Shown here: one piece after another, positions 1-8,107 of the stretch
Position numbering within the stretch: the first letter of the stretch is position 1
How the letters are laid out: each line of letters opens with the position of its first letter
NCBI RefSeq assembly: GCF_965277665.1
Contig: NZ_OZ255835.1
Location: forward strand, 2,976,001-3,040,000
Reading direction: 5' to 3'
DNA length: 64,000 bases
Source: Lichenicoccus sp965277665
GTDB taxonomy: Bacteria > Pseudomonadota > Alphaproteobacteria > Acetobacterales > Acetobacteraceae
Made by a program: the position numbers and the translations under genes
Notes under the pieces: model-generated
Told to the model about the DNA's origin: nothing
The model's input: only the letters and a program-made list of their open reading frames with translations
Database searches by the model: none

Positions 1-1
1 G

Positions 2-781
2 GAGTGGATCCACCGGTTCTGCGGCCGGCTGATCGGGCTGGTGCTGTTCGTGCCGCTGCTGGTGTTCGCCCTGAACGGCACCATCGGCGCGCGCCTGGTC
101 ACCCGGCTGGCGCTGCTGTTCGTGCTCGGCGGCCTGCAGGGCGCCATCGGCTGGTTCATGGTCGCGTCCGGCTTCGATCCTGACAGCATCCGCGTCGCAC
201 CCGTGCGCCTGGTGCTGCACCTGTGCTTCGCGTTTGCGCTCTATGCCGCGATCCTGTGGACCGCGCTCAGCGTGCGTACCCCGCAGCCGCTGCCGCTCGC
301 ACCCGGCCGCGGGATCGCCTGGACCCGTGACCTGGCCTGCCTGGCGGCGGCTTTGGTCGTGCTCACCATCGTCGCCGGCGGCTTCACCGCCGGCACGCAT
401 GCCGGCTTCATCTTCAACACCTATCCGGACATGGACGGCCACCTGCTGCCGCCGCACTACGCCAGGCTGCTGCCGTTCTGGCGCAACCTGACCGAGAACC
501 TGGCGACCGTGCAGTTCGACCATCGCGCACTGGCGACCCTGTCGGTCATCGCGGTCGGGCTGACGCTGCTGGTCGGGTTGCGCTCGTGCAAGCACAAACC
601 GGCCCGTGACGCGCTGATGCTGCTGGGCTGGGGCGCACTCGCGCAGTACGCGCTCGGCGTCACCACGCTCCTGCTGGTGATCCCGGTCTGGGCCGGGACC
701 CTGCACCAGACCTTTGCCGCACTCCTGCTGACGCTGCTGATCGTCGTGCTGCACCGTTTGCGCGGCGCACGCCGCGCCTGA
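2..781 (+). CDS. ctaA: Heme A synthase (COX15/CtaA family), 5'-truncated by window edge
   Basis: This is the C-terminal part of an integral membrane heme A synthase, which oxidises the heme O methyl group to make heme A for aa3-type cytochrome oxidase. The frame is already open at base 2 and reads EWIHRFCGRLIG, the conserved glutamate/histidine motif of the family. Further on come the second-half histidine motif (NLATVQFDHRALA) and the C-terminal LHQTFAALLL helix, with about six hydrophobic segments in 259 residues. The N-terminus lies outside the window. A LplT-like gene follows 29 nt downstream on the same strand. The assignment is from motif recognition and is firm at family level. Confidence 0.9.
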   Translation, partial: EWIHRFCGRLIGLVLFVPLLVFALNGTIGARLVTRLALLFVLGGLQGAIGWFMVASGFDPDSIRVAPVRLVLHLCFAFALYAAILWTALSVRTPQPLPLAPGRGIAWTRDLACLAAALVVLTIVAGGFTAGTHAGFIFNTYPDMDGHLLPPHYARLLPFWRNLTENLATVQFDHRALATLSVIAVGLTLLVGLRSCKHKPARDALMLLGWGALAQYALGVTTLLLVIPVWAGTLHQTFAALLLTLLIVVLHRLRGARRA

Positions 782-810
782 AGCCGCTGAACCCGGACGC
801 CCGCGCCCGC

Positions 811-2238
811 GTGGCGGCGATCGGTCATCGCGGGTTCGCCGCCCTGTTCTGCTGCCAGTTGCTGGCGGCCTTCAACGACAACGTGCTGCGCAACGCCCTG
901 GTGGTGACCGTCCTGTGGGGCGGCGCGACCGGGCAGCGCAGCGGCGGCATGTTCGTCACCTTGGCCGGCGCCTGCTTCGTGCTGCCCTACCTGGTGCTGT
1001 CGGGACTGGGCGGTGCGCTGGCCGACAAGCTCGACAAGGCGCTGCTGGCGGAGCGTCTGAAGCGCTGGGAACTGGCAGTGGCAGCCGTCGCTGCCGTCGG
1101 CCTGCTGCTGCACAACCTGCCGCTGCTGTTTGTCGCCCTGCTCGGCTTCGGGGCGATCGCGGCGCTGTTCGCCCCGCTGAAATACGCGATCCTGCCCGAG
1201 TTGCTCGACCGGCCGCATCTGCCACTCGGCAACGCGCTGATCGAAGGCGCCACCTTCCTCGCGATCCTGGCCGGCGGCCTGTGCGGCACCCTGGTCACTG
1301 CGACCCGGGACAGCGGTATTGCGGCCACGCTGCCCATCGTCACCCTGGTGCTGGCAGCGTCCCTGTTCTGCTGGCTCGCCGCGCGCGCCATCCCGGCCTT
1401 GCCCGCGGCGCTGCCGGATCTCGCAGTGCCGCGCCGCCCCCTCGGCAGCTCGTTGGCGTTGCTCGGCGGCCTTCGCCGCGAGCCGGGCCTCTGGCGCGCC
1501 AGCCTGTACGCCGCCTGGTTCTGGCTGACCGGCACGCTGGTGCTCGCCATGCTGCCGGTCGTCGTGCACGACACGCTCGCAGGTGGCACCGCCGTCGCGT
1601 CACTCGCGCTGCTGGCGTTCTCGCTCGGCATCGGCGGCGGCACGCTGCTCGGAGCGCGGCTCGTGCGTCGGCGTCCGGGACTTTCTCTCTGCCGGCCGGC
1701 GACCGTCGCGATGGGACTGCTGCTGCTCGACCTCGCAAGGCGAAACCGCGGGCTGAGCCTCGCCCTGTCGGGCACCGGCATCGTCGTCGCCTGCAGCGAG
1801 TTGATGCTGCTCGCCGCCGCCGCCGGGCTGCTGGTCGTGCCGGCGATGACCATGATTCAGGTTTGGTCTCCCGTCCTCCACCGCGCGCGCCATGTCGGCG
1901 GCGGCAACGTGCTGTCGGCGCTGGCCATGCTCATCGGCACCGGCCTCGCCACCCTTGGCCAAGCGCTCGGGCTGTCGGCGCTGGACATCCTGGGACTGCT
2001 CGGTGCCGCCTGCCTGCCGGCCGGCCTGCTGATGTCGCCCGGCCCCGATCAGCACCTGTTTCCTACGGCTCAGGCGGCTATATCTACGAACAGAATTCCG
2101 TCCAGGAGCCTGCCCCTTCATGAACGCGCTCACGCCCCTGGTCGCGACCGACCAGCTTTTCTTCGATCGCCCCGGCTCCCAGCTCGATCGCGAGGTGGCC
2201 GGGCGGCTGCTCGCCGGCGCCCTGGAGGGCACCGATGA
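811..2238 (+). CDS. LplT-like MFS transporter (lysophospholipid transporter type)
   Basis: This is a twelve-helix-type transporter whose N-terminus contains AAFNDNVLRNALVV, the signature of the LplT/acyl-ACP-phospholipid acyltransferase MFS branch, so a role in flipping lysophospholipids across the inner membrane is likely. Hydrophobic helices run from residue 10 to about 410. A GTG start at 811 is used; an upstream in-frame CTG also exists. The last ~60 residues (after the GPDQHLFP region) are Arg/Ala-rich, not membrane-like, and overlap tldD by 119 nt, so the true C-terminus is doubtful. In the frame two bases along, a stop at 2121-2123 would give a neat ATGA overlap with tldD. That leaves either a natural readthrough tail or a frameshift near 2045-2065. 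Confidence 0.75.
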   Translation: MAAIGHRGFAALFCCQLLAAFNDNVLRNALVVTVLWGGATGQRSGGMFVTLAGACFVLPYLVLSGLGGALADKLDKALLAERLKRWELAVAAVAAVGLLLHNLPLLFVALLGFGAIAALFAPLKYAILPELLDRPHLPLGNALIEGATFLAILAGGLCGTLVTATRDSGIAATLPIVTLVLAASLFCWLAARAIPALPAALPDLAVPRRPLGSSLALLGGLRREPGLWRASLYAAWFWLTGTLVLAMLPVVVHDTLAGGTAVASLALLAFSLGIGGGTLLGARLVRRRPGLSLCRPATVAMGLLLLDLARRNRGLSLALSGTGIVVACSELMLLAAAAGLLVVPAMTMIQVWSPVLHRARHVGGGNVLSALAMLIGTGLATLGQALGLSALDILGLLGAACLPAGLLMSPGPDQHLFPTAQAAISTNRIPSRSLPLHERAHAPGRDRPAFLRSPRLPARSRGGRAAARRRPGGHR

Positions 2239-3568
2239 CGGCGAGCTGTTCCTGGAATATCGCGAAAGCGAGATGATCTCGCTCGATGACCGGGTGATCC
2301 GGTCGGCGAGCTTCGACACCTCGACCGGCTTCGGCCTGCGCGCGGTGCTGGGCGACGAGAGCGCCTACGCGCATGCCGACGAACTCAGCGAGAGCGCCCT
2401 CGCCCGCGCCGGCGCCACCGTCCGGATGGTGCGCGCCGGCCGCAGCGGCACCGTCGCCGAGACGCCGCGGGCCACCAATTCGCGGCTCTATTCCGACGCC
2501 AATCCGCTGCACGAGGCGCAGTTCGCCGAGCGCGCCGCCCTGCTGTCCGAGATCGACGCCTATGCGCGCGGCACCGACAGCCGCGTGGTGCAGGTCTCGG
2601 CCTCGCTCGCCGCCGAGTGGCAGGCGGTGCAGATCATGCGCGCCGATGGCCATCGCGTCGCCGACCTGCGGCCGCTGGTGCGCCTCAATGTCAGTGTCGT
2701 GGTGGAGAAGGATGGCCGGCGGGAGAGCGGCAGCTATGGCCTCGGCGGCCGCTTCGCCTATTCCAGGATCCTCAACGAGGCCTCCTGGAAGCACGCCGTC
2801 GACGAGGCGCTGCGCGGCGCGCTGGTCAATCTCGACAGCCGCCCGGCGCCGGCCGGCGAGATGGAGGTGGTGCTCGGCAATGGCTGGCCCGGCATCCTGC
2901 TGCACGAGGCGGTCGGACATGGGCTGGAAGGCGACTTCAACCGCAAGGGCAGCTCCGCCTTTGCCGGGCTGCTCGGCAAGCGCGTCGCCTCCCCTGGCGT
3001 GACCGTGGTCGATGACGGCACCATCGAAGGCAGGCGTGGCAGCCTGACCGTGGATGACGAGGGCACCCCCACCAGCCGCACCGTGATGATCGAGGACGGC
3101 ATCCTCACCGGCTTCATCCAGGACCGCATGAACGCGCGCCTGATGGGCGTCGCCGCCACCGGCAACGGCCGCCGCCAGTCCTATGCGCACGCGCCGATGC
3201 CGCGCATGACCAACACGGTGATGCTGGCCGGCGCGCACAGCCCGGACGAGATGATCCGCTCGGTGAAGCGCGGCCTCTACGCCGTCAACTTCGGCGGCGG
3301 CCAGGTCGACATCACCTCGGGCAAGTTCGTGTTCTCCGCCAGCGAGGCGTACCTGATCGAGGACGGCCGGGTCACCGCGCCGGTGCGCGGCGCGACCCTG
3401 ATCGGCAACGGGCCAGACGCGATGACCAAGGTCAGCATGATCGGCAACGACCTGGCACTCGATCCCGGCATCGGCACCTGCGGCAAGAACGGCCAGGGGG
3501 TTCCGGTCGGCGTCGGCCAGCCGACGCTGAAGCTGGCCGGGCTGACCGTGGGCGGAACCGCCGGCTGA
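2120..3568 (+). CDS. tldD: Metalloprotease TldD
   Basis: TldD is the cytoplasmic zinc metalloprotease that, together with TldE/PmbA, trims leader peptides and processes modified peptides. The 482-residue length is typical. The catalytic HExxxH motif is seen as HEAVGHGLEGD at residues 262-267, followed by the family's FNRKG and downstream C-terminal beta-rich domain ending with the Gly/Thr-rich GTCGKNGQGVPVGVGQPTLK region. The ATG at 2120 is preceded by AGGAG about 12 nt upstream. No tldE is seen in this window. Its promoter is probably inside the doubtful 3' end of the preceding transporter gene. Confidence 0.95.
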   Translation: MNALTPLVATDQLFFDRPGSQLDREVAGRLLAGALEGTDDGELFLEYRESEMISLDDRVIRSASFDTSTGFGLRAVLGDESAYAHADELSESALARAGATVRMVRAGRSGTVAETPRATNSRLYSDANPLHEAQFAERAALLSEIDAYARGTDSRVVQVSASLAAEWQAVQIMRADGHRVADLRPLVRLNVSVVVEKDGRRESGSYGLGGRFAYSRILNEASWKHAVDEALRGALVNLDSRPAPAGEMEVVLGNGWPGILLHEAVGHGLEGDFNRKGSSAFAGLLGKRVASPGVTVVDDGTIEGRRGSLTVDDEGTPTSRTVMIEDGILTGFIQDRMNARLMGVAATGNGRRQSYAHAPMPRMTNTVMLAGAHSPDEMIRSVKRGLYAVNFGGGQVDITSGKFVFSASEAYLIEDGRVTAPVRGATLIGNGPDAMTKVSMIGNDLALDPGIGTCGKNGQGVPVGVGQPTLKLAGLTVGGTAG

Positions 3569-3637
3569 CGCTTGTCCGGCGCAGTCTCGCAATCGTGAAA
3601 CTTCCGCAAAGGCCGGGTTCGGCCTAATAAGATCATC

Positions 3638-4891
3638 ATGTCGCACGCCCTCCCCGTGGCCCGGCCCGCATCTCGCGGCCGGAGCCTCACCCATGGCCGG
3701 ATGCCGCTATGGATGATCCTGCTGCTCGGGGCCTTGAGCGCCGTCGGCCCGCTCTCCACCGACATGTACTTGCCGGCCTTCCCGACGCTGGATGCCGCCT
3801 TCGGCAGCGGCGCCGGCTCCGCGCAGATCACGCTGGCCGCGTGGTTCGCAGGCCTTGCGGTCGGGCAGTTCACCCAGGGGCCGTTCTCGGACCGACTCGG
3901 CAGGCGCCTGCCGCTGCTGGTCGGCATGAGCATCTACACGGTCGGCTCCGCCGGCTGCGCCCTGTCGCACGATTTGTGGAGCTTCACCGCCTGGCGCTTC
4001 GTGGCGGCGCTGGGCGGCTCGTCGGGCATGGTGATCCCGCGCGCGGTGGTGCGCGACGTCGCCACCGGCCCGCAGGGCGCGCGCATCATGTCGCAGCTCA
4101 TGCTGGTGCTGGGCGTGGTGCCGATCCTGGCGCCGACCCTGGGCGGGCTGGTGCTGAGCGTCGCGTCGTGGCGCTGGATCTTCTGGATCGCGACCGTCTA
4201 TGGGGTGATCAGCATCACCGCCGTCGGCGCCTGCCTGCCGGACACGCTGCCGGTCGAGCAGCGGCTTCGTCTGCCGGCGATCGAGGTGCTGCAGCGCTAC
4301 GTCACCATCGTGCGCGACCGCTCGTTCCTGTCGAACAGCTGCATCTGCGGCTTCGCGACCTTCACCATCTTCGCGTATCTATCCGGCGCGCCGGTCGCCT
4401 TCGAGCGCATCCTGCATTTCTCGCCGGCCGGCTTCGGCGTGATGTTCGGCATCAACGCCGCCTGCTACATCCTGTGCACCCAGATCAACGCGCATATCGT
4501 GCATCGCGTCGGCGTCGGGCCGCTGCTCGATTTCGGCATCTGGCTGCTGTCGGCGGCGGCGATCGTGTTCCTGGCCCTGGCGCTGACCGGCATCGCCGGC
4601 GCCGGCCGGCCCGTCGCGTTCGTGTCGGTGCCGATCGCGATCCTGATGGCGTCGATGGGGTTCATCAGCCCGAACGCGGGCATGTTCGCGCTGGCCAGCC
4701 ACGCGCGGCATGCCGGCAGCGCATCGGCTTTGCTCGGCACGCTGCAGTTCAGCCTGGGCTCGGTCAGCGGCATCGCCATGGGCCTGCTCGCGGCCAACAG
4801 CCTGCTGCCGATGGCCGCGGTGATCTGCTGCGGCGCCATCGGCATCAACTTCGCCAACGCCAGCCGAAAGCGGCTGCCGGTCTCATCGTAG
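3638..4891 (+). CDS. Bcr/CflA-family multidrug efflux MFS transporter
   Basis: This is a proton-driven drug exporter of the inner membrane. It has 417 residues and 12 predicted helices. The family's TM1 motif is GPLSTDMYLPAFP, and the MFS motif A region reads GPFSDRLGRRLPLL between TM2 and TM3; the TM5 region carries PTLGGLV. The substrate cannot be predicted from sequence. It stands alone on the plus strand, 69 nt after tldD. The first ~20 residues are polar and a start at the Met before PLWMILLLG is possible. A second, internally deleted relative lies at 36029-36571. Confidence 0.92.
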   Translation: MSHALPVARPASRGRSLTHGRMPLWMILLLGALSAVGPLSTDMYLPAFPTLDAAFGSGAGSAQITLAAWFAGLAVGQFTQGPFSDRLGRRLPLLVGMSIYTVGSAGCALSHDLWSFTAWRFVAALGGSSGMVIPRAVVRDVATGPQGARIMSQLMLVLGVVPILAPTLGGLVLSVASWRWIFWIATVYGVISITAVGACLPDTLPVEQRLRLPAIEVLQRYVTIVRDRSFLSNSCICGFATFTIFAYLSGAPVAFERILHFSPAGFGVMFGINAACYILCTQINAHIVHRVGVGPLLDFGIWLLSAAAIVFLALALTGIAGAGRPVAFVSVPIAILMASMGFISPNAGMFALASHARHAGSASALLGTLQFSLGSVSGIAMGLLAANSLLPMAAVICCGAIGINFANASRKRLPVSS

Positions 4892-5000
4892 GATGCAAGG
4901 TCGCTTGATCGCCGCTTGATGCTCCCGATGTCAGAACGCGGTGTTCAACTGGAGAAAGCTTCTTCAACCAAACACCGTATCGGAGACACACCCGTGTCGA

Positions 5001-5576
5001 TCAAGGCCCTTTCGGCCTGACGATCCTGGCGCATGGGTTCCGCGCGACCGGCGCATTCTCGCAAATGGTCCTTTCGTTGCCGATCGCAGTGCTGGCCTCC
5101 ACGGTGTGCGGCATCGCTGCCAGAACCGCCGGTAGGCAATGCGGCGGCCCGTTGCCATCCATTCGAAGAGCGAGATCAACGGCCGTCACGCCGACGAACA
5201 GTTCATAGTCCACCCCTTCCCGCGCTCCAGGCTTGCCGTAGCGTGAGGCGGGGCTGCTCAACAACGCGCACATTGGTCCGAACCGGCTCGGATGGTCGAG
5301 CAGCGTGTCGTGCAGACGTTTCTCTTCCACGTAGGGCTGATCTGGCCTCAGATAGCGGGCATTGCCCATGGTCGTGGCTTCGCCTTCGTCGATGATTTCG
5401 AAGATGTGGTTGAGCCTGATGACGGATGTACACGCAGGCGTCACGCATCCGTGCTTCCGTATCTGGAGGACCGCCAGATTGATTGCGTCGCTAGTGGGCA
5501 AGAGCGCGTCGAGGCCTGGCGATGTTCCGCCCCAACAAGCCTGCGCGGGTTCCGCTGAACCGAGTAGACAGACCAA
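5001..5576 (-). CDS. Hypothetical exported protein, downstream of wall hydrolase
   Basis: I do not recognise this 191-residue protein. The first residues of the open frame (FLLVCLLGSAEPAQA, partly upstream of the TTG at 5576) look like the hydrophobic core and cleavage site of a Sec signal peptide, so the mature part probably starts at CWGGTSPG. Inside are IFEIIDEGEATT and a tract with DYELFVGVTAVDLALRM. The frame stays open upstream through the stop codon of the hydrolase gene, but no ATG or GTG is available: only TTG 5576 (inside the signal core) or CTG 5609. The pair may therefore be translationally coupled. Base composition is visibly lower in GC than flanking genes, which suggests transfer. 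Confidence 0.55.
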   Translation of the reverse strand: MVCLLGSAEPAQACWGGTSPGLDALLPTSDAINLAVLQIRKHGCVTPACTSVIRLNHIFEIIDEGEATTMGNARYLRPDQPYVEEKRLHDTLLDHPSRFGPMCALLSSPASRYGKPGAREGVDYELFVGVTAVDLALRMDGNGPPHCLPAVLAAMPHTVEASTAIGNERTICENAPVARNPCARIVRPKGP

Positions 5577-5598
5577 AAGAAAGGTTCCGAGCTTAGAC

Positions 5599-6066
5599 TT
5601 ATCGGACAGGGCTATTATTCCTCGGACGATAGAACTTGAACGCCGCTTCTGGAACGTCCTTCACTGGCTCCGCCGTAAAGGTTCTCGTCCAGACCGGCCG
5701 GTAATTTTCAATTGGTCTCCCCTCTGCATCCTTAACGCCGGGCACACTTTCCAGTCCGCCGCCAACATCCACACCTTTGAGTTCTTTATCTTTCGTCGTT
5801 GGCATCGCCTGCGGCGAGTAGAAATGCGTTGAGCCGTTGGTCAGGTCCGGTGTCGTGCCAGCAAGGATAGAACGGGCGATCGCTTCGGCATGCGCCAGAT
5901 CGGATCCGCTTGGCCGCCCGTCGTGGGTATAGCCCCGCCAGGCCTCATCGACCTGCCTCACGCTGTTTCGGCTCATGCGGTTACGCACTGTCCATCCGAC
6001 CGCGGACATTGCCGCATCGCCGACAGCGCGCGCCTCCGTCCAGATCACCGACGCCAGTTCCCGCAC
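5599..6066 (-). CDS. SleB/CwlJ-like cell wall hydrolase (Hydrolase_2 fold)
   Basis: This is a probable peptidoglycan hydrolase of the SleB/CwlJ type. Typical motifs are VIWTEARAVGDAAMSAVGWTVRNRM near the N-terminus (the catalytic Glu of the family is expected in WTEAR) and GSTHFYSPQAMP further on. A GTG at 6066 gives 155 residues. An ATG at 6162 in the same frame adds an Arg/Ser-rich stretch that does not look coding. The neighbouring frame upstream (6077-6187) does look coding, so the native protein may have been longer and is now split by a frameshift around 6080. The gene sits in a lower-GC islet with a second minus-strand gene; phage or plasmid origin is possible but no other phage gene is seen. 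Confidence 0.65.
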   Translation of the reverse strand: MRELASVIWTEARAVGDAAMSAVGWTVRNRMSRNSVRQVDEAWRGYTHDGRPSGSDLAHAEAIARSILAGTTPDLTNGSTHFYSPQAMPTTKDKELKGVDVGGGLESVPGVKDAEGRPIENYRPVWTRTFTAEPVKDVPEAAFKFYRPRNNSPVR

Positions 6067-6076
6067 GTTGCGGTCC

Positions 6077-6187
6077 TCAGCGCCCTCCCTGGATCTCGAT
6101 CGAGATCGGGATGCGGATCCAGCCGGGTGGGAGCTGATCCGGCAACGGCTCCTGCGACGCATCGCCGTGTGTCGTCGTGGCGCTCAT
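6077..6187 (-). CDS. Short ORF, possible detached N-terminus of the wall hydrolase
   Basis: This is a 36-codon frame starting ATG at 6187 and ending TGA 10 nt before the GTG start of the SleB-like hydrolase. It reads MSATTTHGDASQEPLPDQL, then PPGWIRIPISIEIQGGR. The hydrophilic-to-beta-like transition and sensible codon choice suggest real coding. It could be a small leader gene, or the 5' end of the hydrolase separated by a single-base frameshift, because the next frame continues directly into EDRNVRELASVIW. A start-proximal GGAGG lies just before the hydrolase GTG, which would fit either view. Confidence 0.35.
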   Translation of the reverse strand: MSATTTHGDASQEPLPDQLPPGWIRIPISIEIQGGR

Positions 6188-6388
6188 GGTGAAACGGAGC
6201 CGGTTTCCGTCCAAGACGTCGCTCCTGCGGGATCGCATTTGACCTTAGGCCGTCCCAGGCTGGACGGCAGATGAAATCCAGACCGGCGATCCTGAGGCCG
6301 CCATCCCTCCGCAACGCCGTTTGTGACCGCGGGCATGTCAGGGCAAGGTATAGCGCGCGAACCAACCGACAGAAATCGTTCCAGCGGG

Positions 6389-7630
6389 ATGCCCCAGGCC
6401 AGACTTGACGAGAATGCGTCCCCGCCGGTCCAGCTGCTGTCGCATCCCGGCCTGGCCCTGCTGCTGCTCAGCCGTGGCGGCTCGGCGCTCGGCTACCAGA
6501 TGCAGGCGGTCGCGGTCGGCTGGCAGATCTACGCCCTGACCCATCGCGCGTTTTCGCTCGGACTGCTCGGGCTGGCGCAGTTCATGCCGATGGTGCTGCT
6601 GATCTTTGCCGCCGGCCACGTCGCCGACCGGTTCGACCGCAGGCGGGTGGCGGCACTCTGCCAGGGCGTCGAGGCGTGCGGCGCCGCGACGCTGGCCACC
6701 GGCTCGCTGCTGCATGTCCTGTCGCCCGGCCTGATCTACGCGGTGGTGGCGCTGCTCGGCGCCGCGCGCGCCTTCGAGGGTCCGTGCATGCAGGCGATGC
6801 TGCCCTCGCTGGTGCCCGCCGCCTTGTTCCCGCGCGCGGCAGCGCTGTCGTCCTCGATGCTGCAGACCTGCACCATCATCGGGCCGTCGCTCGGCGGATT
6901 GCTGTACGGCCTCGGCGCTCCGGTGCCGTACATCGTCTGCACGTCCATGTTCGTCCTCGCGGCCTGCATGAACGGGCTGGTGCGGATGCAGAGCGCGCCA
7001 CGGCCGGCGCGCAAGGTCGATCTCGACGCGGTGTTCGGCGGCCTGCGCTTCATACGCGCCAACCCGGAGATCCTCGGCGCCATCTCGCTCGACCTGTTCG
7101 CGGTGCTGCTCGGCGGCGCCACCGCACTGCTGCCGGTCTATGCGCACGACATCCTGCATGCCGGGCCGGTGGCACTCGGCCTGTTGCGCGCCGCACCCGC
7201 CATCGGCGCGCTCGCGGTGTCGCTGGTCCTGGCGAAGCGCCCGATCGGCGGACGCGCCGGCCGGATGATGTTCGGCGCCGTGGCGCTGTTCGGCGTCGCC
7301 ACGATCCTGTTCGGCGTGTCGCGCTCGCTGCCGCTGTCGATCCTGTGCCTGGCCGTGCTCGGGGGCGCCGACGTGGTCAGCGTGGTGGTCCGCTCCAGCC
7401 TGGTGCAGCTGCGCACGCCCGAGGAGATGCGCGGCCGGGTGTCGGCGGTGAACATGCTGTTCATCGGCACCTCGAACCAGCTCGGTGAATTCGAGAGCGG
7501 CACGCTGGCGGCGCTGATCGGGGCGATGCCGGCGGTGGTCCTCGGAGGCGTCGGGACCTTGCTGGTGACGCTGCTATGGATGAAGCTGTTCCCGACGCTG
7601 CGCCGGCTCGACCGGCTGGAGGCGTCATGA
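6389..7630 (+). CDS. MFS transporter, EntS/enterobactin-exporter-like
   Basis: This transporter of about 413 residues has twelve hydrophobic segments. LLSRGGSALGYQMQAVAVGWQIYAL at the N-terminus and HVADRFDRRRVAAL (motif A) place it in the MFS_3 group that contains EntS and other exporters. The loop after TM10 reads RTPEEMRGRVSAVNMLFIGTSNQLGEFESG, a very conserved signature of this group. The start is uncertain: GTG 6323, ATG 6335 and ATG 6389 are in frame, and the last is chosen because upstream residues are polar and unlike the family. It is divergent from the wall-hydrolase genes. The substrate is unknown. Confidence 0.88.
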   Translation: MPQARLDENASPPVQLLSHPGLALLLLSRGGSALGYQMQAVAVGWQIYALTHRAFSLGLLGLAQFMPMVLLIFAAGHVADRFDRRRVAALCQGVEACGAATLATGSLLHVLSPGLIYAVVALLGAARAFEGPCMQAMLPSLVPAALFPRAAALSSSMLQTCTIIGPSLGGLLYGLGAPVPYIVCTSMFVLAACMNGLVRMQSAPRPARKVDLDAVFGGLRFIRANPEILGAISLDLFAVLLGGATALLPVYAHDILHAGPVALGLLRAAPAIGALAVSLVLAKRPIGGRAGRMMFGAVALFGVATILFGVSRSLPLSILCLAVLGGADVVSVVVRSSLVQLRTPEEMRGRVSAVNMLFIGTSNQLGEFESGTLAALIGAMPAVVLGGVGTLLVTLLWMKLFPTLRRLDRLEAS

Positions 7631-7649
7631 GTATGGCCGGAGCCTGATC

Positions 7650-7928
7650 ATGCAGCACGCGATCGACCTGATCCTCGGCCTGGCCCTGACGCTGTTCCAC
7701 CTGATCATCACCGCCATTGCCGTCATCGAGAGCGTGCTGCGCGACGTGCTGGCCCCGATGGGCCTTAGCCACGGCGCCGAGAACGCCATCCTGCTGGTGT
7801 TCGCGGTGCTGCTGATCGTGGCGGCGATCCGCATCTTCGGCGGCCTGTTCGCCCTGCTGCTGACCATCGTGCTGGTGCTGATGGTCCTGCACATCCTGCT
7901 GCCTGGGCTGGGCGCGCAGCACGTCTGA
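7650..7928 (+). CDS. Small hypothetical membrane protein
   Basis: This 92-residue protein is almost entirely hydrophobic. Two helical segments lie at about residues 5-30 (IDLILGLALTLFHLIITAIAV) and 45-85 (a long stretch that can form one or two helices, containing RIFGGLF), and the tail is short. It starts 19 nt after the stop of the MFS gene and may be co-transcribed with it. No family is recognised. Composition and start/stop placement support a genuine gene, with moderate confidence. Confidence 0.6.
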   Translation: MQHAIDLILGLALTLFHLIITAIAVIESVLRDVLAPMGLSHGAENAILLVFAVLLIVAAIRIFGGLFALLLTIVLVLMVLHILLPGLGAQHV

Positions 7929-7945
7929 CCGGGACTGCGCCTAAG

Positions 7946-8107
7946 AGACCGTTTGATAAGGCTACTATGCCGGCAATCCCCCGCTTTTCTGGCCGACGCA
8001 GCTTTCTGCGCTTCCGGTGCTCATGGCCCGCTCCGGTTCTCGAAAGCCACGCCGGGCGTGCCGCGGTGCGGCACTCTCGCTCGGCATAGCGCATTCGCAA
8101 ACGGTCT
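7946..8107. repeat. Family A intergenic palindromic element, copy 1
   Basis: This element of about 162 bp is bounded by a perfect 10-bp inverted repeat, AGACCGTTTG at the left and CAAACGGTCT at the right. Its interior shares segments with two other copies (43737-43913 and 48343-48503), including the blocks around GCGCTTCCGGTGCTCATGGCC and CTCGAAAGCCACGCCGG. It carries no open frame of its own. The right end supplies the TAG stop codon of the NmrA-like gene on the minus strand. This is the most diverged of the three copies. Confidence 0.75.

Noticed and set aside
2084..3694. About 536-codon minus-strand frame opposite tldD
   Set aside because: Antisense to a motif-complete tldD; composition typical of shadow frames.
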